From assembly GCA_910578465.1 (NCBI GenBank), contig CAJTPW010000002.1, forward strand, positions 426,518-490,517: a stretch of 64,000 nucleotides of DNA, read 5' to 3'. Shown here piece after piece: positions 36,495 through 45,341 of this stretch. Position 1 is the stretch's first letter, and every line of letters starts with the position of its first letter. Under the pieces are notes generated by a model. That model saw nothing but the letters and a program-made list of their open reading frames with translations. It did no database searches and was not told the origin of the DNA. The position numbers and the translations under genes were made by a program. The stretch comes from an uncultured Vampirovibrio sp. (lineage in GTDB: Bacteria; Cyanobacteriota; Vampirovibrionia; Gastranaerophilales; Gastranaerophilaceae).

Positions 36495-36543
36495 ACAAAA
36501 GGAAGAGGAAATAGCCCAAACCTTAATTTCCTCTTCCTTTTGT
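36495..36543. terminator. Long perfect hairpin terminator
   Basis: An 18-bp stem (ACAAAAGGAAGAGGAAAT with its complement) around a 13-nt loop, between converging genes. Confidence 0.85.
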
Positions 36544-36554
36544 ATTATACATCG

Positions 36555-37619
36555 TTATACTAATTCACTATTTCCTATAACAAAATGGCTTCTTTCTATG
36601 ATTCTATTAATAGAGCTGCATATTTGCTCCATAATAGCAAGATAATTTGTCAAATCTGCATCTAAAAAACGTATGGCTTGGTTTAAAGAGCGTTCTATTC
36701 CTAAATTATTAATAGAAGTATTTTTCATTTCCCTAACAGACAAACAGCTTTCGATAATCTTACTTTTCATTGCTTTTAATGAATTGACAAATAAGTTTAA
36801 ATCGTTTGCATTTTGAAAAGAATATTTGTTTTCCAAAAGTCCAAATGCGTCTTTCTCTATTTTATTCCACAAATTAGCATAGTTATTATTATATGTGCGC
36901 AAATTAGAACTAAATGTTTCAATATAATTTGCTACTTTTTTTGTTTCTTTTTTAATAAACGAAGTGGAACCATTTTTACCAAGCTTGGCTATTTTTTCAG
37001 TACTCTTGCTTATGTTATCAGCCATAACTTCTAGGTCATCAGACATTTTGTAAATATAACTCGTCATCTCATTTGCATTTTCTTCTATTCCTGCCATAAA
37101 ATCCAAGAAACCTTTTTCAGTATCCTCAGAAACAACTTCAGCTTTGTAATCGTGGCTATCTGATATTAGTTCAATATTTTCTCCTTTTATACTCAAAAAA
37201 TCATTAACAGGATTACTATATACAACTTCACCATTTATGGCGCCATACAAGTACTTCTCCAATGTTTCAATAAGCTTGGCAAATTTGACAAAATGGGTGC
37301 TATATTCAGTTGCCCGATAACTTTTTAAATCAAAAGGTAATGAATGTATATCCTCAGTTATGATTATAACCTTTTTATTCATCACATGCGCAACACCCAA
37401 TTCATAAAAAACATTAGCATTTAACCCGCTTAAGTCTGCAATAATTATATCAGCCTCGTATATCGCTTGAATAATATCTTTAAGAATATTTTGTTGATTA
37501 GCTTCATCTTCTGCATGAGAAAAGATAAAATCTTTCTCAAACTGACGTTTTAACATTTCATATACTTCAAAAAACTTATCTTCAAAGGGCATAATCATAA
37601 ATACTTTTTTCTTATCCAT
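36555..37619 (-). CDS. Nucleoside 2-deoxyribosyltransferase-like domain protein with helical C-terminus
   Basis: 354 aa from ATG 37619, placed by a strong AAAGGAGG. Residues about 4-115 form a Rossmann-like domain: KVFMIMPFEDKFFEVYE, DIIQAIYEADIIIADLSGLN, then NVFYELGVAH, where E73 matches the catalytic Glu of nucleoside deoxyribosyltransferase/TIR-like folds. Residues about 170-354 are long helices, likely coiled coil, with no membrane segment. Such domains occur as nucleotide- or NAD-cleaving effectors in phage-defence proteins, with the helical part as a possible sensor; this is inference. Single gene next to an M14 peptidase gene. Confidence 0.75.
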   Translation of the reverse strand: MDKKKVFMIMPFEDKFFEVYEMLKRQFEKDFIFSHAEDEANQQNILKDIIQAIYEADIIIADLSGLNANVFYELGVAHVMNKKVIIITEDIHSLPFDLKSYRATEYSTHFVKFAKLIETLEKYLYGAINGEVVYSNPVNDFLSIKGENIELISDSHDYKAEVVSEDTEKGFLDFMAGIEENANEMTSYIYKMSDDLEVMADNISKSTEKIAKLGKNGSTSFIKKETKKVANYIETFSSNLRTYNNNYANLWNKIEKDAFGLLENKYSFQNANDLNLFVNSLKAMKSKIIESCLSVREMKNTSINNLGIERSLNQAIRFLDADLTNYLAIMEQICSSINRIIERSHFVIGNSELV

Positions 37620-37670
37620 TCTGTAATATCCTCCTTTTAGAAATGGCTTACTATACAACAAAATACAACC

Positions 37671-38321
37671 TTAATACTCATTTTCCAGGTATTCAAACAA
37701 TACTTTAAACTTCGGGTAAAGAGACTCCAAAGAAACCGTTTCGCTCATTTCAACCGTAATGGTCGGAATATCCCGCTCAACTCCCGAATATGTACCAAAA
37801 CTCCCCGGGGTCGGGTATCCTATATCTTTTTGAACGGGGTATCCCGTAATTTCGGAAATTTTTTCGGCCAATTTTAAAGCTTCGCCACCCCTGTCTCCGT
37901 CATAATTTATTATTTCATAGGGGCTATGGAGCGTTATTACAGCGTCAAAGACATTTTCCTCCATTAAAGATACGACAAACTTTGTCTCAATTTCGCTTGC
38001 AGGAGAAGGCCCGCAAAAATAATCTGCCGCGTTATCGCCCGCAGCGGATGTATCTTCACCCCAATTTTCAGTCGGGAAGTTTCTGTTTAAATCCACACCG
38101 TTTTTGTTTGTACGGGTTTTTGCAAAATTTAATCTCGGAATATAGAAAACATTATTTTTCTTTGGAAGATTTTTTAGCCCCGAAAAATCATTGACACAGG
38201 ATAAAAATTCATTTATTAAATATTCACCCTGTTCTTCATCTCCGTGAAAAACTCCGATTACAAGGATATTCTTTGCATCTGCAGTATTTTTCGCGGCTCT
38301 TTTTATTAAACAAATTTGCAC
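37671..38321 (-). CDS. M14-family zinc peptidase, MpaA-like
   Basis: 216 aa, GTG start with AGGA upstream. Zinc ligands H26 and E29 (FHGDEEQ) and H132 (TLHSPYE), substrate Arg in VDLNRNFP and catalytic E191 in TVEMSE. Size and motifs fit MpaA-type murein peptide amidases that trim cell-wall tripeptides in the cytoplasm. No signal peptide, in keeping with a recycling role. Lies 70 nt downstream of rpaB. Confidence 0.87.
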   Translation of the reverse strand: MQICLIKRAAKNTADAKNILVIGVFHGDEEQGEYLINEFLSCVNDFSGLKNLPKKNNVFYIPRLNFAKTRTNKNGVDLNRNFPTENWGEDTSAAGDNAADYFCGPSPASEIETKFVVSLMEENVFDAVITLHSPYEIINYDGDRGGEALKLAEKISEITGYPVQKDIGYPTPGSFGTYSGVERDIPTITVEMSETVSLESLYPKFKVLFEYLENEY

Positions 38322-38348
38322 TTTAATTTTTCCTGAAAAGATACAACA

Positions 38349-38368
38349 AGGCCCTGAAATCTCAGGGC
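38349..38368 (-). terminator. Hairpin after rpaB
   Basis: GCCCTGA and TCAGGGC arms with a small loop; the T-rich tail is weak, so partial read-through to the peptidase gene is possible. Confidence 0.5.
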
Positions 38369-38391
38369 ACTTTGTTTTATAAATTTATATC

Positions 38392-39138
38392 TTAGTTAAT
38401 ACGTTGAAACATATACCCGATACCGCGAGCGGTCAAAATTAACTCGGGGTTTGCAGGGTCAGCTTCAAGTTTTGAACGCAGTCTTGAAATGTGAACATCC
38501 ACAACCCTTGTATCAATACGGTGATCAGGCGGATATGCCCAAACATGCTGCAAAATTTCATTTCTTGAATACGCCTGACCTGAATTGTTAACCAACAATT
38601 CAAGAAGAGAAAACTCCATGCCTGTAAGCCTTATTCTCTCATTCTTTCTGTATACCTGACGTCTTGCCGTGTCAATTTTAATGCTGCCTGTTGTAATAAC
38701 ATTTTTAGCGGTTTTTCCGGACGGTGCAGAAATTTCTTTTGTGGTTGTACGTCTTAAAACAGCTTTAACTCTTGCTTCAAGCTCTTTAGGGCTGAAAGGC
38801 TTAATAACATAATCATCCGCCCCTAATTCAAGCCCCGTAATTCTTTCGGATACATCACCAAGAGCGGTTAATATAATAATAGGAACATCCGATGTTCTTC
38901 TTATTTCCCTTGTAACGCCATAGCCATCCATTTTAGGCATCATGACATCAAGAATAACCAAATCGGGCGCGGTTTTATTGTATACATCCACCGCTTCTTC
39001 GCCATCTTCTGCTGTTACAACATCATAGCCAACCATTTTAAGACGGGTTTCCAAGATTCTTCTGATACTGGCTTCATCATCAGCCACCAAAATCTTTTGT
39101 TTCACTTCACCCGTTTCATTTTGCAAGTCATCAGTCAT
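38392..39138 (-). CDS. rpaB: OmpR-family response regulator, RpaB-like
   Basis: 248 aa. Receiver domain with acidic pocket D20/D21, phospho-acceptor D64 (LVILDVMMPKMDG) and a Lys in the KPFSPKELEARV motif; the winged helix starts about residue 150 and ends LTARGIGYMFQR. The N-terminal run KILVADDEASIRRILETRLK and VGYDVVTAEDGEEAVD read like cyanobacterial RpaB, which controls photosynthesis and stress genes there. No kinase is adjacent; the soluble kinase at 4.3 kb is the only one in the window. Confidence 0.93.
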   Translation of the reverse strand: MTDDLQNETGEVKQKILVADDEASIRRILETRLKMVGYDVVTAEDGEEAVDVYNKTAPDLVILDVMMPKMDGYGVTREIRRTSDVPIIILTALGDVSERITGLELGADDYVIKPFSPKELEARVKAVLRRTTTKEISAPSGKTAKNVITTGSIKIDTARRQVYRKNERIRLTGMEFSLLELLVNNSGQAYSRNEILQHVWAYPPDHRIDTRVVDVHISRLRSKLEADPANPELILTARGIGYMFQRIN

Positions 39139-39432
39139 CTTTTGAAAAAATCCTATCTTCCTTATCTTATTCTAAATTCTATTACAAAATATTTATTTTT
39201 ATAAACTAATATTAACACATATTAAGTTTTTTTGAAAACAAAATTTAATGTTTATAAATAAATCTTAAAAGAAAATGACACCAAAATCAATAGCAAAATG
39301 AAAAATTCAAGCCCCTGCGCCTTAAAAAACATATATTTGGTTTAGAAATAAAAGCATTTTTTATAAAAATAAAGCCGGTCAAACGGCCGGCAATAAGGTT
39401 ATAAGTTTATTGATTAGGAGTTAAAATCTTTT
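39139..39432. other. AT-rich intergenic region with a terminator
   Basis: Holds the rpaB upstream region and, near 39374-39391, GCCGG/CCGGC arms with a T-rich tail on the minus strand that terminate the 183-aa gene. Nothing else seen. Confidence 0.5.
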
Positions 39433-39984
39433 TTATGCCAATTTTATGGCATCATTTTTGATGTTTGAATCTATCGTCTGTGACAGAGTTTCAAGTTCAG
39501 CCTCAGCTGCTTTTAATTGTGTTTCAATTCTGTCTTTTTCAGTTTGCAGAGCCTTTTCTTCTTCATTTAGCTGAGCTGAAATTTGGTTTGAATATTCCTT
39601 CAGCTCTTCTTTGTAAATCTCGTTAAAGAGCAAATAAGCCTGTTCGGGGTTTGCATATGCAGGGTTTATACTTGTTGATGTATAGTTATACTGGCCGCCC
39701 GTACCGTCTTGAAGCATTTGCATTTGCTGTAAAGCGGCATCTGTTTTAATTTGTGCGGATTGATATGCAACTTGTGAAGAATCGGCCATAAAGTTCATCT
39801 GGGTTCCAAAGAGAGAAGAAGGACAGTTAGCAAGTTCTGAGTATGTTACAACACCGTCTGCAATATTGTTTGCATAGCTTTGCAAATCCATAATTCTTTG
39901 AGAAATCTGAACCGATTTCATTTCTATGTCGCTAATTCTTTGTCTTAGCGCCATTTTTCTAAGTGATAACATTACCCAAGACAT
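39433..39984 (-). CDS. Hypothetical coiled-coil protein
   Basis: 183 aa, strong SD AGGAGG. Starts MSWVMLSLRKMALRQRI; no signal peptide or membrane helix. Helical at both ends: residues about 9-45, and a coiled coil at 125-180 rich in Glu, Gln and Leu (NEEEKALQTEKDRIETQL). The middle is Gln/Asn/Ser/Thr-rich. Not recognised. Single gene. Confidence 0.7.
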   Translation of the reverse strand: MSWVMLSLRKMALRQRISDIEMKSVQISQRIMDLQSYANNIADGVVTYSELANCPSSLFGTQMNFMADSSQVAYQSAQIKTDAALQQMQMLQDGTGGQYNYTSTSINPAYANPEQAYLLFNEIYKEELKEYSNQISAQLNEEEKALQTEKDRIETQLKAAEAELETLSQTIDSNIKNDAIKLA

Positions 39985-40224
39985 CTTCCTTGCCTCCTAA
40001 GCCTTATAAACTTCCTTCACTTTGCCTAAACCTAAAAATCGGTTTAATTCTTTTTGAATTGTCCTAACCTGAAATTTTAAATTTAAACTAACCTTACACT
40101 ATAATAAAGTTTTTCTTCCCTTAGAAATTGCCTTTTTATTATTAATTGTGTTTACATTTTGTAACAAACGAATAAACGCCTGCAACACAAGCGATTACAG
40201 AAAAACACAAATGCTCAAAAATTG

Positions 40225-40968
40225 CTAATATCTTACGCCGACTCTGTCTTTGTGTGCAAAAGTCTCAATATCATCATTCAGTTTTAATAATGTAATATCA
40301 CACCCGTATTTTTTCTTTATTGCAAGGGAAATTAAATAATCACAAAGTGCAGGATTTTTAGGCAGCAAAGGCCCGTGAAGATATGTGCCGAAAACATTTT
40401 TAAACTTTGCTCCTTCGGTTTTATCTTTACCGTTGTTGCCGTTTCCGATTTTAACCTTCATAAAAGGCTCTGCCCCGGGGTTCAGATGGGTCAGCCCTGA
40501 ATGGTTTTCAAACCCGACAACAGTTTTTGGCTTTAAAAACTTTGCACTTGCAGTAACATTGCCGATAAATCTTTCTTTGCCCGCCGTTGTATAAACATCC
40601 AGAAGGCCGATACCGCTCAGTTTATCCCCATCGCATGGCTGGTAATAATGCCCCAAAAGCTGGTACCCGCCGCAAATCCCGAGAAAAACCGCTTCGTTAT
40701 CCACCGCCGCTTTAAAAATAGCATCTTTATTTTTTTGAAGTTCCAGTGAGGCTGTAACCTGCTGTTGGTCTTGTCCGCCGCCCAAAAAATAGATATCATG
40801 CTTTTTATAATTCACACGATCGCCTGCATGAACCTCGGTAATTTCAACTTGAATATCACGCCACATCAGCCTGTTTTTTAATGCCAGAATATTTCCCATA
40901 TCCCCGTATATATTTAATAAATCAGGATAGAGGTGGCAGATTGAAATTTTTATTTCAGAATTTTCCAA
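40225..40968 (-). CDS. gatD: Lipid II isoglutaminyl synthase glutaminase subunit GatD
   Basis: 247 aa, TTG start with AAAAGGA upstream. CobB/CobQ-type class I amidotransferase: LYPDLLNIYGDMGNI, FLGGGQDQQQ, nucleophile C99 in LGICGGYQLLG, FENHSG and the GTYLHGP histidine. It delivers ammonia to MurT for amidation of D-Glu in peptidoglycan. MurT is normally adjacent, but here the upstream gene is proS and no MurT lies in the window. Confidence 0.88.
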   Translation of the reverse strand: MENSEIKISICHLYPDLLNIYGDMGNILALKNRLMWRDIQVEITEVHAGDRVNYKKHDIYFLGGGQDQQQVTASLELQKNKDAIFKAAVDNEAVFLGICGGYQLLGHYYQPCDGDKLSGIGLLDVYTTAGKERFIGNVTASAKFLKPKTVVGFENHSGLTHLNPGAEPFMKVKIGNGNNGKDKTEGAKFKNVFGTYLHGPLLPKNPALCDYLISLAIKKKYGCDITLLKLNDDIETFAHKDRVGVRY

Positions 40969-41022
40969 GTTATTAATATCCTTTTCTTATGGTCAAAATG
41001 CGCTCTTATAAAGACATTTACA

Positions 41023-42792
41023 CTACTTTAGCTTTGCAACCGCAGCAGCAATTTTTTCTACAGCCTCATCAGGCGTCAGTTTTAAAACTTCATCACAAGA
41101 CCTTGCCTTAAACTCTACAAGCCCTTCTGCTATTGTTTTTCCGACAGTTATTCTGAACGGATAGCCGATTAAATCCGCGTCTTTAAATTTAACGCCCGCT
41201 CTGTCCGCCCTGTCGTCCAGAACAACCTCAACACCTTTATTTAAAAGCTTTTGATAGATTTCTTCCGCAAGTTTTACCTGTGCCTCTTCATTAGTATTCA
41301 CAGGCACAACAACCGCATGATAAGGTGCAATTTCAAGCGGCCAGATAATTCCAAAATCATCATGGTACCTTTCAACCGCAGCAGCAGCCGTTCTTGTAAT
41401 CCCTATTCCGTAGCATCCCATAATATACGGGTGCGTTTTGCCGTTTTCATCGGTATAAAGGGCGTTCATCGGTTTTGAATATTTTGTCCCGAGCTGGAAT
41501 ATGTTCCCAACCTCAATTCCGCGGGTTACATTCAAACTTTCACCGCAATCAACGCATTTTTCGCCCTTTTTAACAAGTGAAACATCAACAAATTCAGGTT
41601 CACAGCCTTTTATATCATTTTCCCTGATATCAGAGAAATTATACCCCGTAATATGCTTATGAGGCTCGTTTGCACCTATTATAAAATTTTTCATTCCTTT
41701 TGCCGAATTGTCAAAAAGAACCCGAACATTTCTGTCTGCAGACCCTAAAAAGCTTATAAACCCAAGTTCCGCACCCAAATATTCTTTAACTTCAACATCA
41801 ACTGCAGGGCGGATTTCAAGGGCGCCGACCGCATTCATAAGCTTTGTCTCTTCAACCTCTTTATCCCCTCTAATCATTACCATAACGGGCATATCGGGCA
41901 CTTTTTCACCCTTAGCGTCATCCGCAAAAGAAGCGACATATAAAACAGCTTTCAAAATACAATTTTCACCAACCTTAAAGAATTTTGAAAGTTCTTCAAT
42001 TGTTCGAACATCAGGTGTATCAACCGTTTCAAGCCCGCTAAAACCTCCATCGGTCGTTTCTTCATTGAGCTTTGATACGGCATGGTTTGAATTTGCACTG
42101 TATCCGCACTTTTCACAGTAAAATACATCATTTTCGCCCACCGCAGTATCCACAAGCACCATAAATTCATGGCTTACAGAACCGCCTATAGCGCCTGAAT
42201 CAGACTGTACCATCTTGGTTTCAAGCCCGCATCTTTTGAAAATTTTCGTGTAAGCCTGCGCCATATTTTCATACTCTTCATCAAGGCTCTCTTGAGAAGT
42301 GTGGAAGCTGTATGCGTCTTTCATTATAAACTCTCTGCCCCTTAAAAGTCCAAATCTGGGGCGGATTTCATCTCTAAACTTAAGCTGAATATGGTATAAA
42401 TTAACGGGAAGCTGTTTATAAGAGCCGAAAATACCGTCTACAACCGATGTTATAACCTCTTCGTGGGTCGGTGCAAGACACATTTCGTTTTCATGGCGGT
42501 CTTTCATCCTCATTAATTCTTTACCGTAAACCTGCCATCTGCCTGATTTTTGCCACAATTCCGCAGGTTGCACAAAAGGCATTAAAAGCTCTTGCGCGCC
42601 CGCAGCGTTCATTTCCTCTCTTACGATATTTGAAACTTTGGTCAAAACCCTCTGCATTAAAGGAAGATAGCTATATACGCCGTTTGCAAGCTTTTTAATA
42701 TATCCCGCTCTTACAAGCAGCTTGTGGCTCATAGCCTCCGCATCATTTGGAAACTCCCTCAGTGTCTGTACAAAAAGTTTTGAAGCTCTCAT
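41023..42792 (-). CDS. proS: Prolyl-tRNA synthetase, bacterial type
   Basis: 589 aa. Class II synthetase with the inserted editing domain (about 230-400). Motif 2 RFKDEIRPRFGLLRGREFIMK (split: RPRFGLLRGREF), motif 3 GCYGIGITRTAAAAVE and a C-terminal anticodon-binding domain. GAGGAA precedes the ATG. gatD follows 54 nt later. Confidence 0.97.
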   Translation of the reverse strand: MRASKLFVQTLREFPNDAEAMSHKLLVRAGYIKKLANGVYSYLPLMQRVLTKVSNIVREEMNAAGAQELLMPFVQPAELWQKSGRWQVYGKELMRMKDRHENEMCLAPTHEEVITSVVDGIFGSYKQLPVNLYHIQLKFRDEIRPRFGLLRGREFIMKDAYSFHTSQESLDEEYENMAQAYTKIFKRCGLETKMVQSDSGAIGGSVSHEFMVLVDTAVGENDVFYCEKCGYSANSNHAVSKLNEETTDGGFSGLETVDTPDVRTIEELSKFFKVGENCILKAVLYVASFADDAKGEKVPDMPVMVMIRGDKEVEETKLMNAVGALEIRPAVDVEVKEYLGAELGFISFLGSADRNVRVLFDNSAKGMKNFIIGANEPHKHITGYNFSDIRENDIKGCEPEFVDVSLVKKGEKCVDCGESLNVTRGIEVGNIFQLGTKYSKPMNALYTDENGKTHPYIMGCYGIGITRTAAAAVERYHDDFGIIWPLEIAPYHAVVVPVNTNEEAQVKLAEEIYQKLLNKGVEVVLDDRADRAGVKFKDADLIGYPFRITVGKTIAEGLVEFKARSCDEVLKLTPDEAVEKIAAAVAKLK

Positions 42793-42846
42793 AAATTCCT
42801 CGTTTTCCCAATATTTTTGAGTTGTTAACTTTAGTTACGATAAAAA

Positions 42847-42852
42847 TTATAT
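42847..42852 (-). promoter_or_regulatory. -10 element of proS
   Basis: TATAAT on the minus strand, with TTTGTA 16 nt upstream; a leader of roughly 50 nt precedes the proS ATG. Confidence 0.4.
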
Positions 42853-42865
42853 CATCAATATTTAA

Positions 42866-42894
42866 TTTACAAAATCTTATTTAATTGTTATAAA
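42866..42894 (+). promoter_or_regulatory. Promoter of the nuo operon
   Basis: TTTACA, 17-nt spacer, TATAAA, placed about 50 nt before the nuoA ATG. Confidence 0.5.
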
Positions 42895-42943
42895 TTATAT
42901 ATAAAGTTTTTTGGAGGTTAGGGCATTAAAAGCCCTGTTATAT

Positions 42944-43294
42944 ATGGATTTTTTGGTATTATTCGGATTTGTTTTCTTATCGGCGGTTCTTGCACTTTTA
43001 ATGTACCTTGCAAGCTTTATTTTACGGTACAAAAGCCCCGTCAAGACGCTCGACAGCACCTATGAATGCGGAATTCAACCTGTCAATGACGCCAAAATCC
43101 AATTTTCACCAGGGTTTTTTGCTTATGCCGTATGCTTTATATTATTTGAAGCAGAATGTGTCCTTATGTTCCCTTTTGCCTATCTTGCAAAGAATTTGGA
43201 CCTTTTTTGCATTGTTGAAATTATGATTTTTGTCCTGCTTTTAATTTTCTCTTTGCTTTTTGGAATTAAATCGGGATTGTTTGAATTGGATTAA
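42944..43294 (+). CDS. nuoA: Complex I subunit A
   Basis: 116 aa from ATG 42944. Three membrane helices and the conserved YECGIQPVNDAKIQFSPGFFAYAVCFILFEAE region (split: YECGIQP, FILFEAECV) that forms the quinone-site loop. The SD GGAGG (42913-42917) is far from the ATG, but a hairpin (AGGGC/GCCCT, 42920-42936) between them would bring it to about 9 nt. First gene of an 11-gene operon. Confidence 0.94.
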   Translation: MDFLVLFGFVFLSAVLALLMYLASFILRYKSPVKTLDSTYECGIQPVNDAKIQFSPGFFAYAVCFILFEAECVLMFPFAYLAKNLDLFCIVEIMIFVLLLIFSLLFGIKSGLFELD

Positions 43295-43303
43295 GAGGGA
43301 AAA

Positions 43304-43852
43304 TTGAACGTCATAGTAAGCTCTGTAGATAAAATTTTAAACTTTGGAAAGTCAAACAGCTTGTGGCCCTTGACTTTTGCAACGTCATGCTGTGGGATAG
43401 AGTTGATACACACGGCTCTTGCCGATTTTGACATTGCAAGATTCGGTTCGGAAGTTTTTAGAGGAAGCCCAAGACAGGCGGATTTATTGATTTGTGCGGG
43501 TACTATAACCGCAAAAATGGCTCCCTGCCTTGTAAACCTTTATAATCAAATGGCAGAACCCAAGTATGTCATAGCTATGGGCGCCTGCGCATGCTCGGGC
43601 GGAATGTTTTCGGATTCATACAACGTAATTCAAGGTATAGACAGGATTTTACCCGTCGACATATACCTCCCGGGCTGTCCGCCAAAGCCAGAAGCCCTGA
43701 TTGATGCGCTTATAAAACTGCAAAAAGGCATTAAAAATGAAAGTATTCTCAAAAGAAAAGAGGAGCTAAAACGTCATTCTATACCGTTTTTGGATGATAT
43801 AGAAAACGTGGAAGGCTTGAATATAGAATATTTTGGGGTGGATAAACCATGA
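43304..43852 (+). CDS. nuoB: Complex I subunit B (N2 cluster)
   Basis: 182 aa, TTG start with GAGGG upstream. Holds the terminal 4Fe-4S cluster N2: Cys pair in ATSCCGIE, then Cys in MGACACSGG and PGCPPKPEAL. Hydrophilic arm next to the quinone site. It overlaps nuoC by 4 nt. Confidence 0.97.
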   Translation: MNVIVSSVDKILNFGKSNSLWPLTFATSCCGIELIHTALADFDIARFGSEVFRGSPRQADLLICAGTITAKMAPCLVNLYNQMAEPKYVIAMGACACSGGMFSDSYNVIQGIDRILPVDIYLPGCPPKPEALIDALIKLQKGIKNESILKRKEELKRHSIPFLDDIENVEGLNIEYFGVDKP

Positions 43853-44229
43853 AAATAGAGAGCAGTAAAACATTTGAGACGTTAAAGACACTGAAAAACA
43901 CGGGTTATGTCACCCTGATATCCCTTGCAGCAGAAGATTTGAGCCCAAATTTAGAGGGGGAAAGCGAATTTCTTTTAACTTACACGTTGTACAATCCCGT
44001 AACCAAAGCGTTTGAAGAAATTGAAACTACCGTAAACTCTGAAATACACAGCGTTTCATCGTTATTCAAAAGCGCAAACTATGATGAATGCGAAATTTAC
44101 GACCTTTTTGGCATAAAATTCAAAAATCACCCGAATTTAAAAAGAATTTTTCTTGATGAAAATTTTGAAGGTCATCCTTTGAAAAATGATTACAAACAGG
44201 ATAAAACCCTGCCTGAGAGGGAAATATGA
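43849..44229 (+). CDS. nuoC: Complex I subunit C
   Basis: 126 aa, shorter than many NuoC. The signature EIYDLFGIKFKNHPNLKRIF is intact, followed by EGHPLKNDY. It overlaps nuoB and nuoD by 4 nt each. Separate from nuoD, not fused as in E. coli. Confidence 0.95.
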   Translation: MKIESSKTFETLKTLKNTGYVTLISLAAEDLSPNLEGESEFLLTYTLYNPVTKAFEEIETTVNSEIHSVSSLFKSANYDECEIYDLFGIKFKNHPNLKRIFLDENFEGHPLKNDYKQDKTLPEREI

Positions 44230-45341
44230 AGACAAATTCAAGAAACAAAATGACTCTGAATATAGGACCTCAGCACCCTTCAACTCACGGTGTACTAAGG
44301 CTTTTGGTCGAATTGGAAGGCGAAAAAATATTAAAATGTACGCCGCACCTTGGTTATCTGCACAGAGGGCTTGAAAAAGCCGCTCAAAACAAGCTTTTTG
44401 GCCAATATTTACCGATGGTTGACCGCGTAGATTATCTTTCGGGATTCTTCTGCTCACAGGCTTTTTTGTCAACAATAGAAGAGCTTTCAGAGATTGAGAT
44501 ACCCAAAAAAGCCCAATATATAAGGGTTTTAACTATGGAGCTCAACCGAATAGCCTCTCACCTTCTGTGGTTTGGCACTTTTTTAATGGATATAGGTGCA
44601 ACAGGCCCTATTTTCTATGCTTTTAACTTAAGAAACGAAATTTTAAACATCTTTGAAAAAATCACGGGCGCCCGAATGATGTACAATTACTACGTTTGCG
44701 GGGGTGTAAGGAGAGATATCTCGAACAATATTTTAAAAGAAATTTCGGATTTTACTTCACATTTTAATAAAAAATTCAAAACTTTAGAAAATATTGTAAC
44801 AAAAAACCCTGTTTTCTTAGACAGAACAACGGGTTTGGGAGTTTTAAATACCCGAGATGCTTTCGATTACTCAATTACGGGGGTAAATTTAAGGGCGAGC
44901 GGTTATAATTTAGACTTTAGAAAAGAAAAACCCTACCTTGTTTATAATGAGCTTGAATTCCACACCCCCGTTGCGTTTGAAGGAGATTGCCACTCAAGGT
45001 ACCTGTTAAGAGTTGAAGAAATAAAAGTTTCAATAAATCTTGTAAATCAGTGCATAGATTGGCTTTTAACCCATAGTCAGGAAAATTACAGCTTAAATAT
45101 AAATCCATTAAATATTAAACCAAAAACAGGAACAGCTGTAAGTTATACAGAAAGCCCGAGAGGGCTGATTATGTGCCGTCTTGTAACAGACGGGAGCGAA
45201 AAACCAAAGCGTGTAAAATGGCGTACCCCTTCGTTTTACGCCATACAAATCCTTGAAAAACTGCTTCCTGAAAATACTTTAGCGGATTTAACAACCATAT
45301 ACGGCAGTCTTGATGTAGCCATATCGGAGGCAGACAGATGA
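44226..45341 (+). CDS. nuoD: Complex I subunit D (49-kDa type)
   Basis: 371 aa. GPQHPSTHGVLRL with the quinone-site His residues, HLGYLHRGLEK, and the end IYGSLDVAISEADR. The two C-x2-C pairs that hold NiFe in related hydrogenases are absent, so this is a quinone-type subunit and not a hydrogenase. An initial run of 8 residues may be extra; ATG 44250 is an alternative start. Confidence 0.95.
   Translation: MKTNSRNKMTLNIGPQHPSTHGVLRLLVELEGEKILKCTPHLGYLHRGLEKAAQNKLFGQYLPMVDRVDYLSGFFCSQAFLSTIEELSEIEIPKKAQYIRVLTMELNRIASHLLWFGTFLMDIGATGPIFYAFNLRNEILNIFEKITGARMMYNYYVCGGVRRDISNNILKEISDFTSHFNKKFKTLENIVTKNPVFLDRTTGLGVLNTRDAFDYSITGVNLRASGYNLDFRKEKPYLVYNELEFHTPVAFEGDCHSRYLLRVEEIKVSINLVNQCIDWLLTHSQENYSLNINPLNIKPKTGTAVSYTESPRGLIMCRLVTDGSEKPKRVKWRTPSFYAIQILEKLLPENTLADLTTIYGSLDVAISEADR

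Noticed and set aside
44226..45341. NiFe hydrogenase large subunit in place of NuoD
   Set aside because: The paired C-x2-C nickel ligands are missing at both ends and the GPQHPSTHG quinone-site motif is present.
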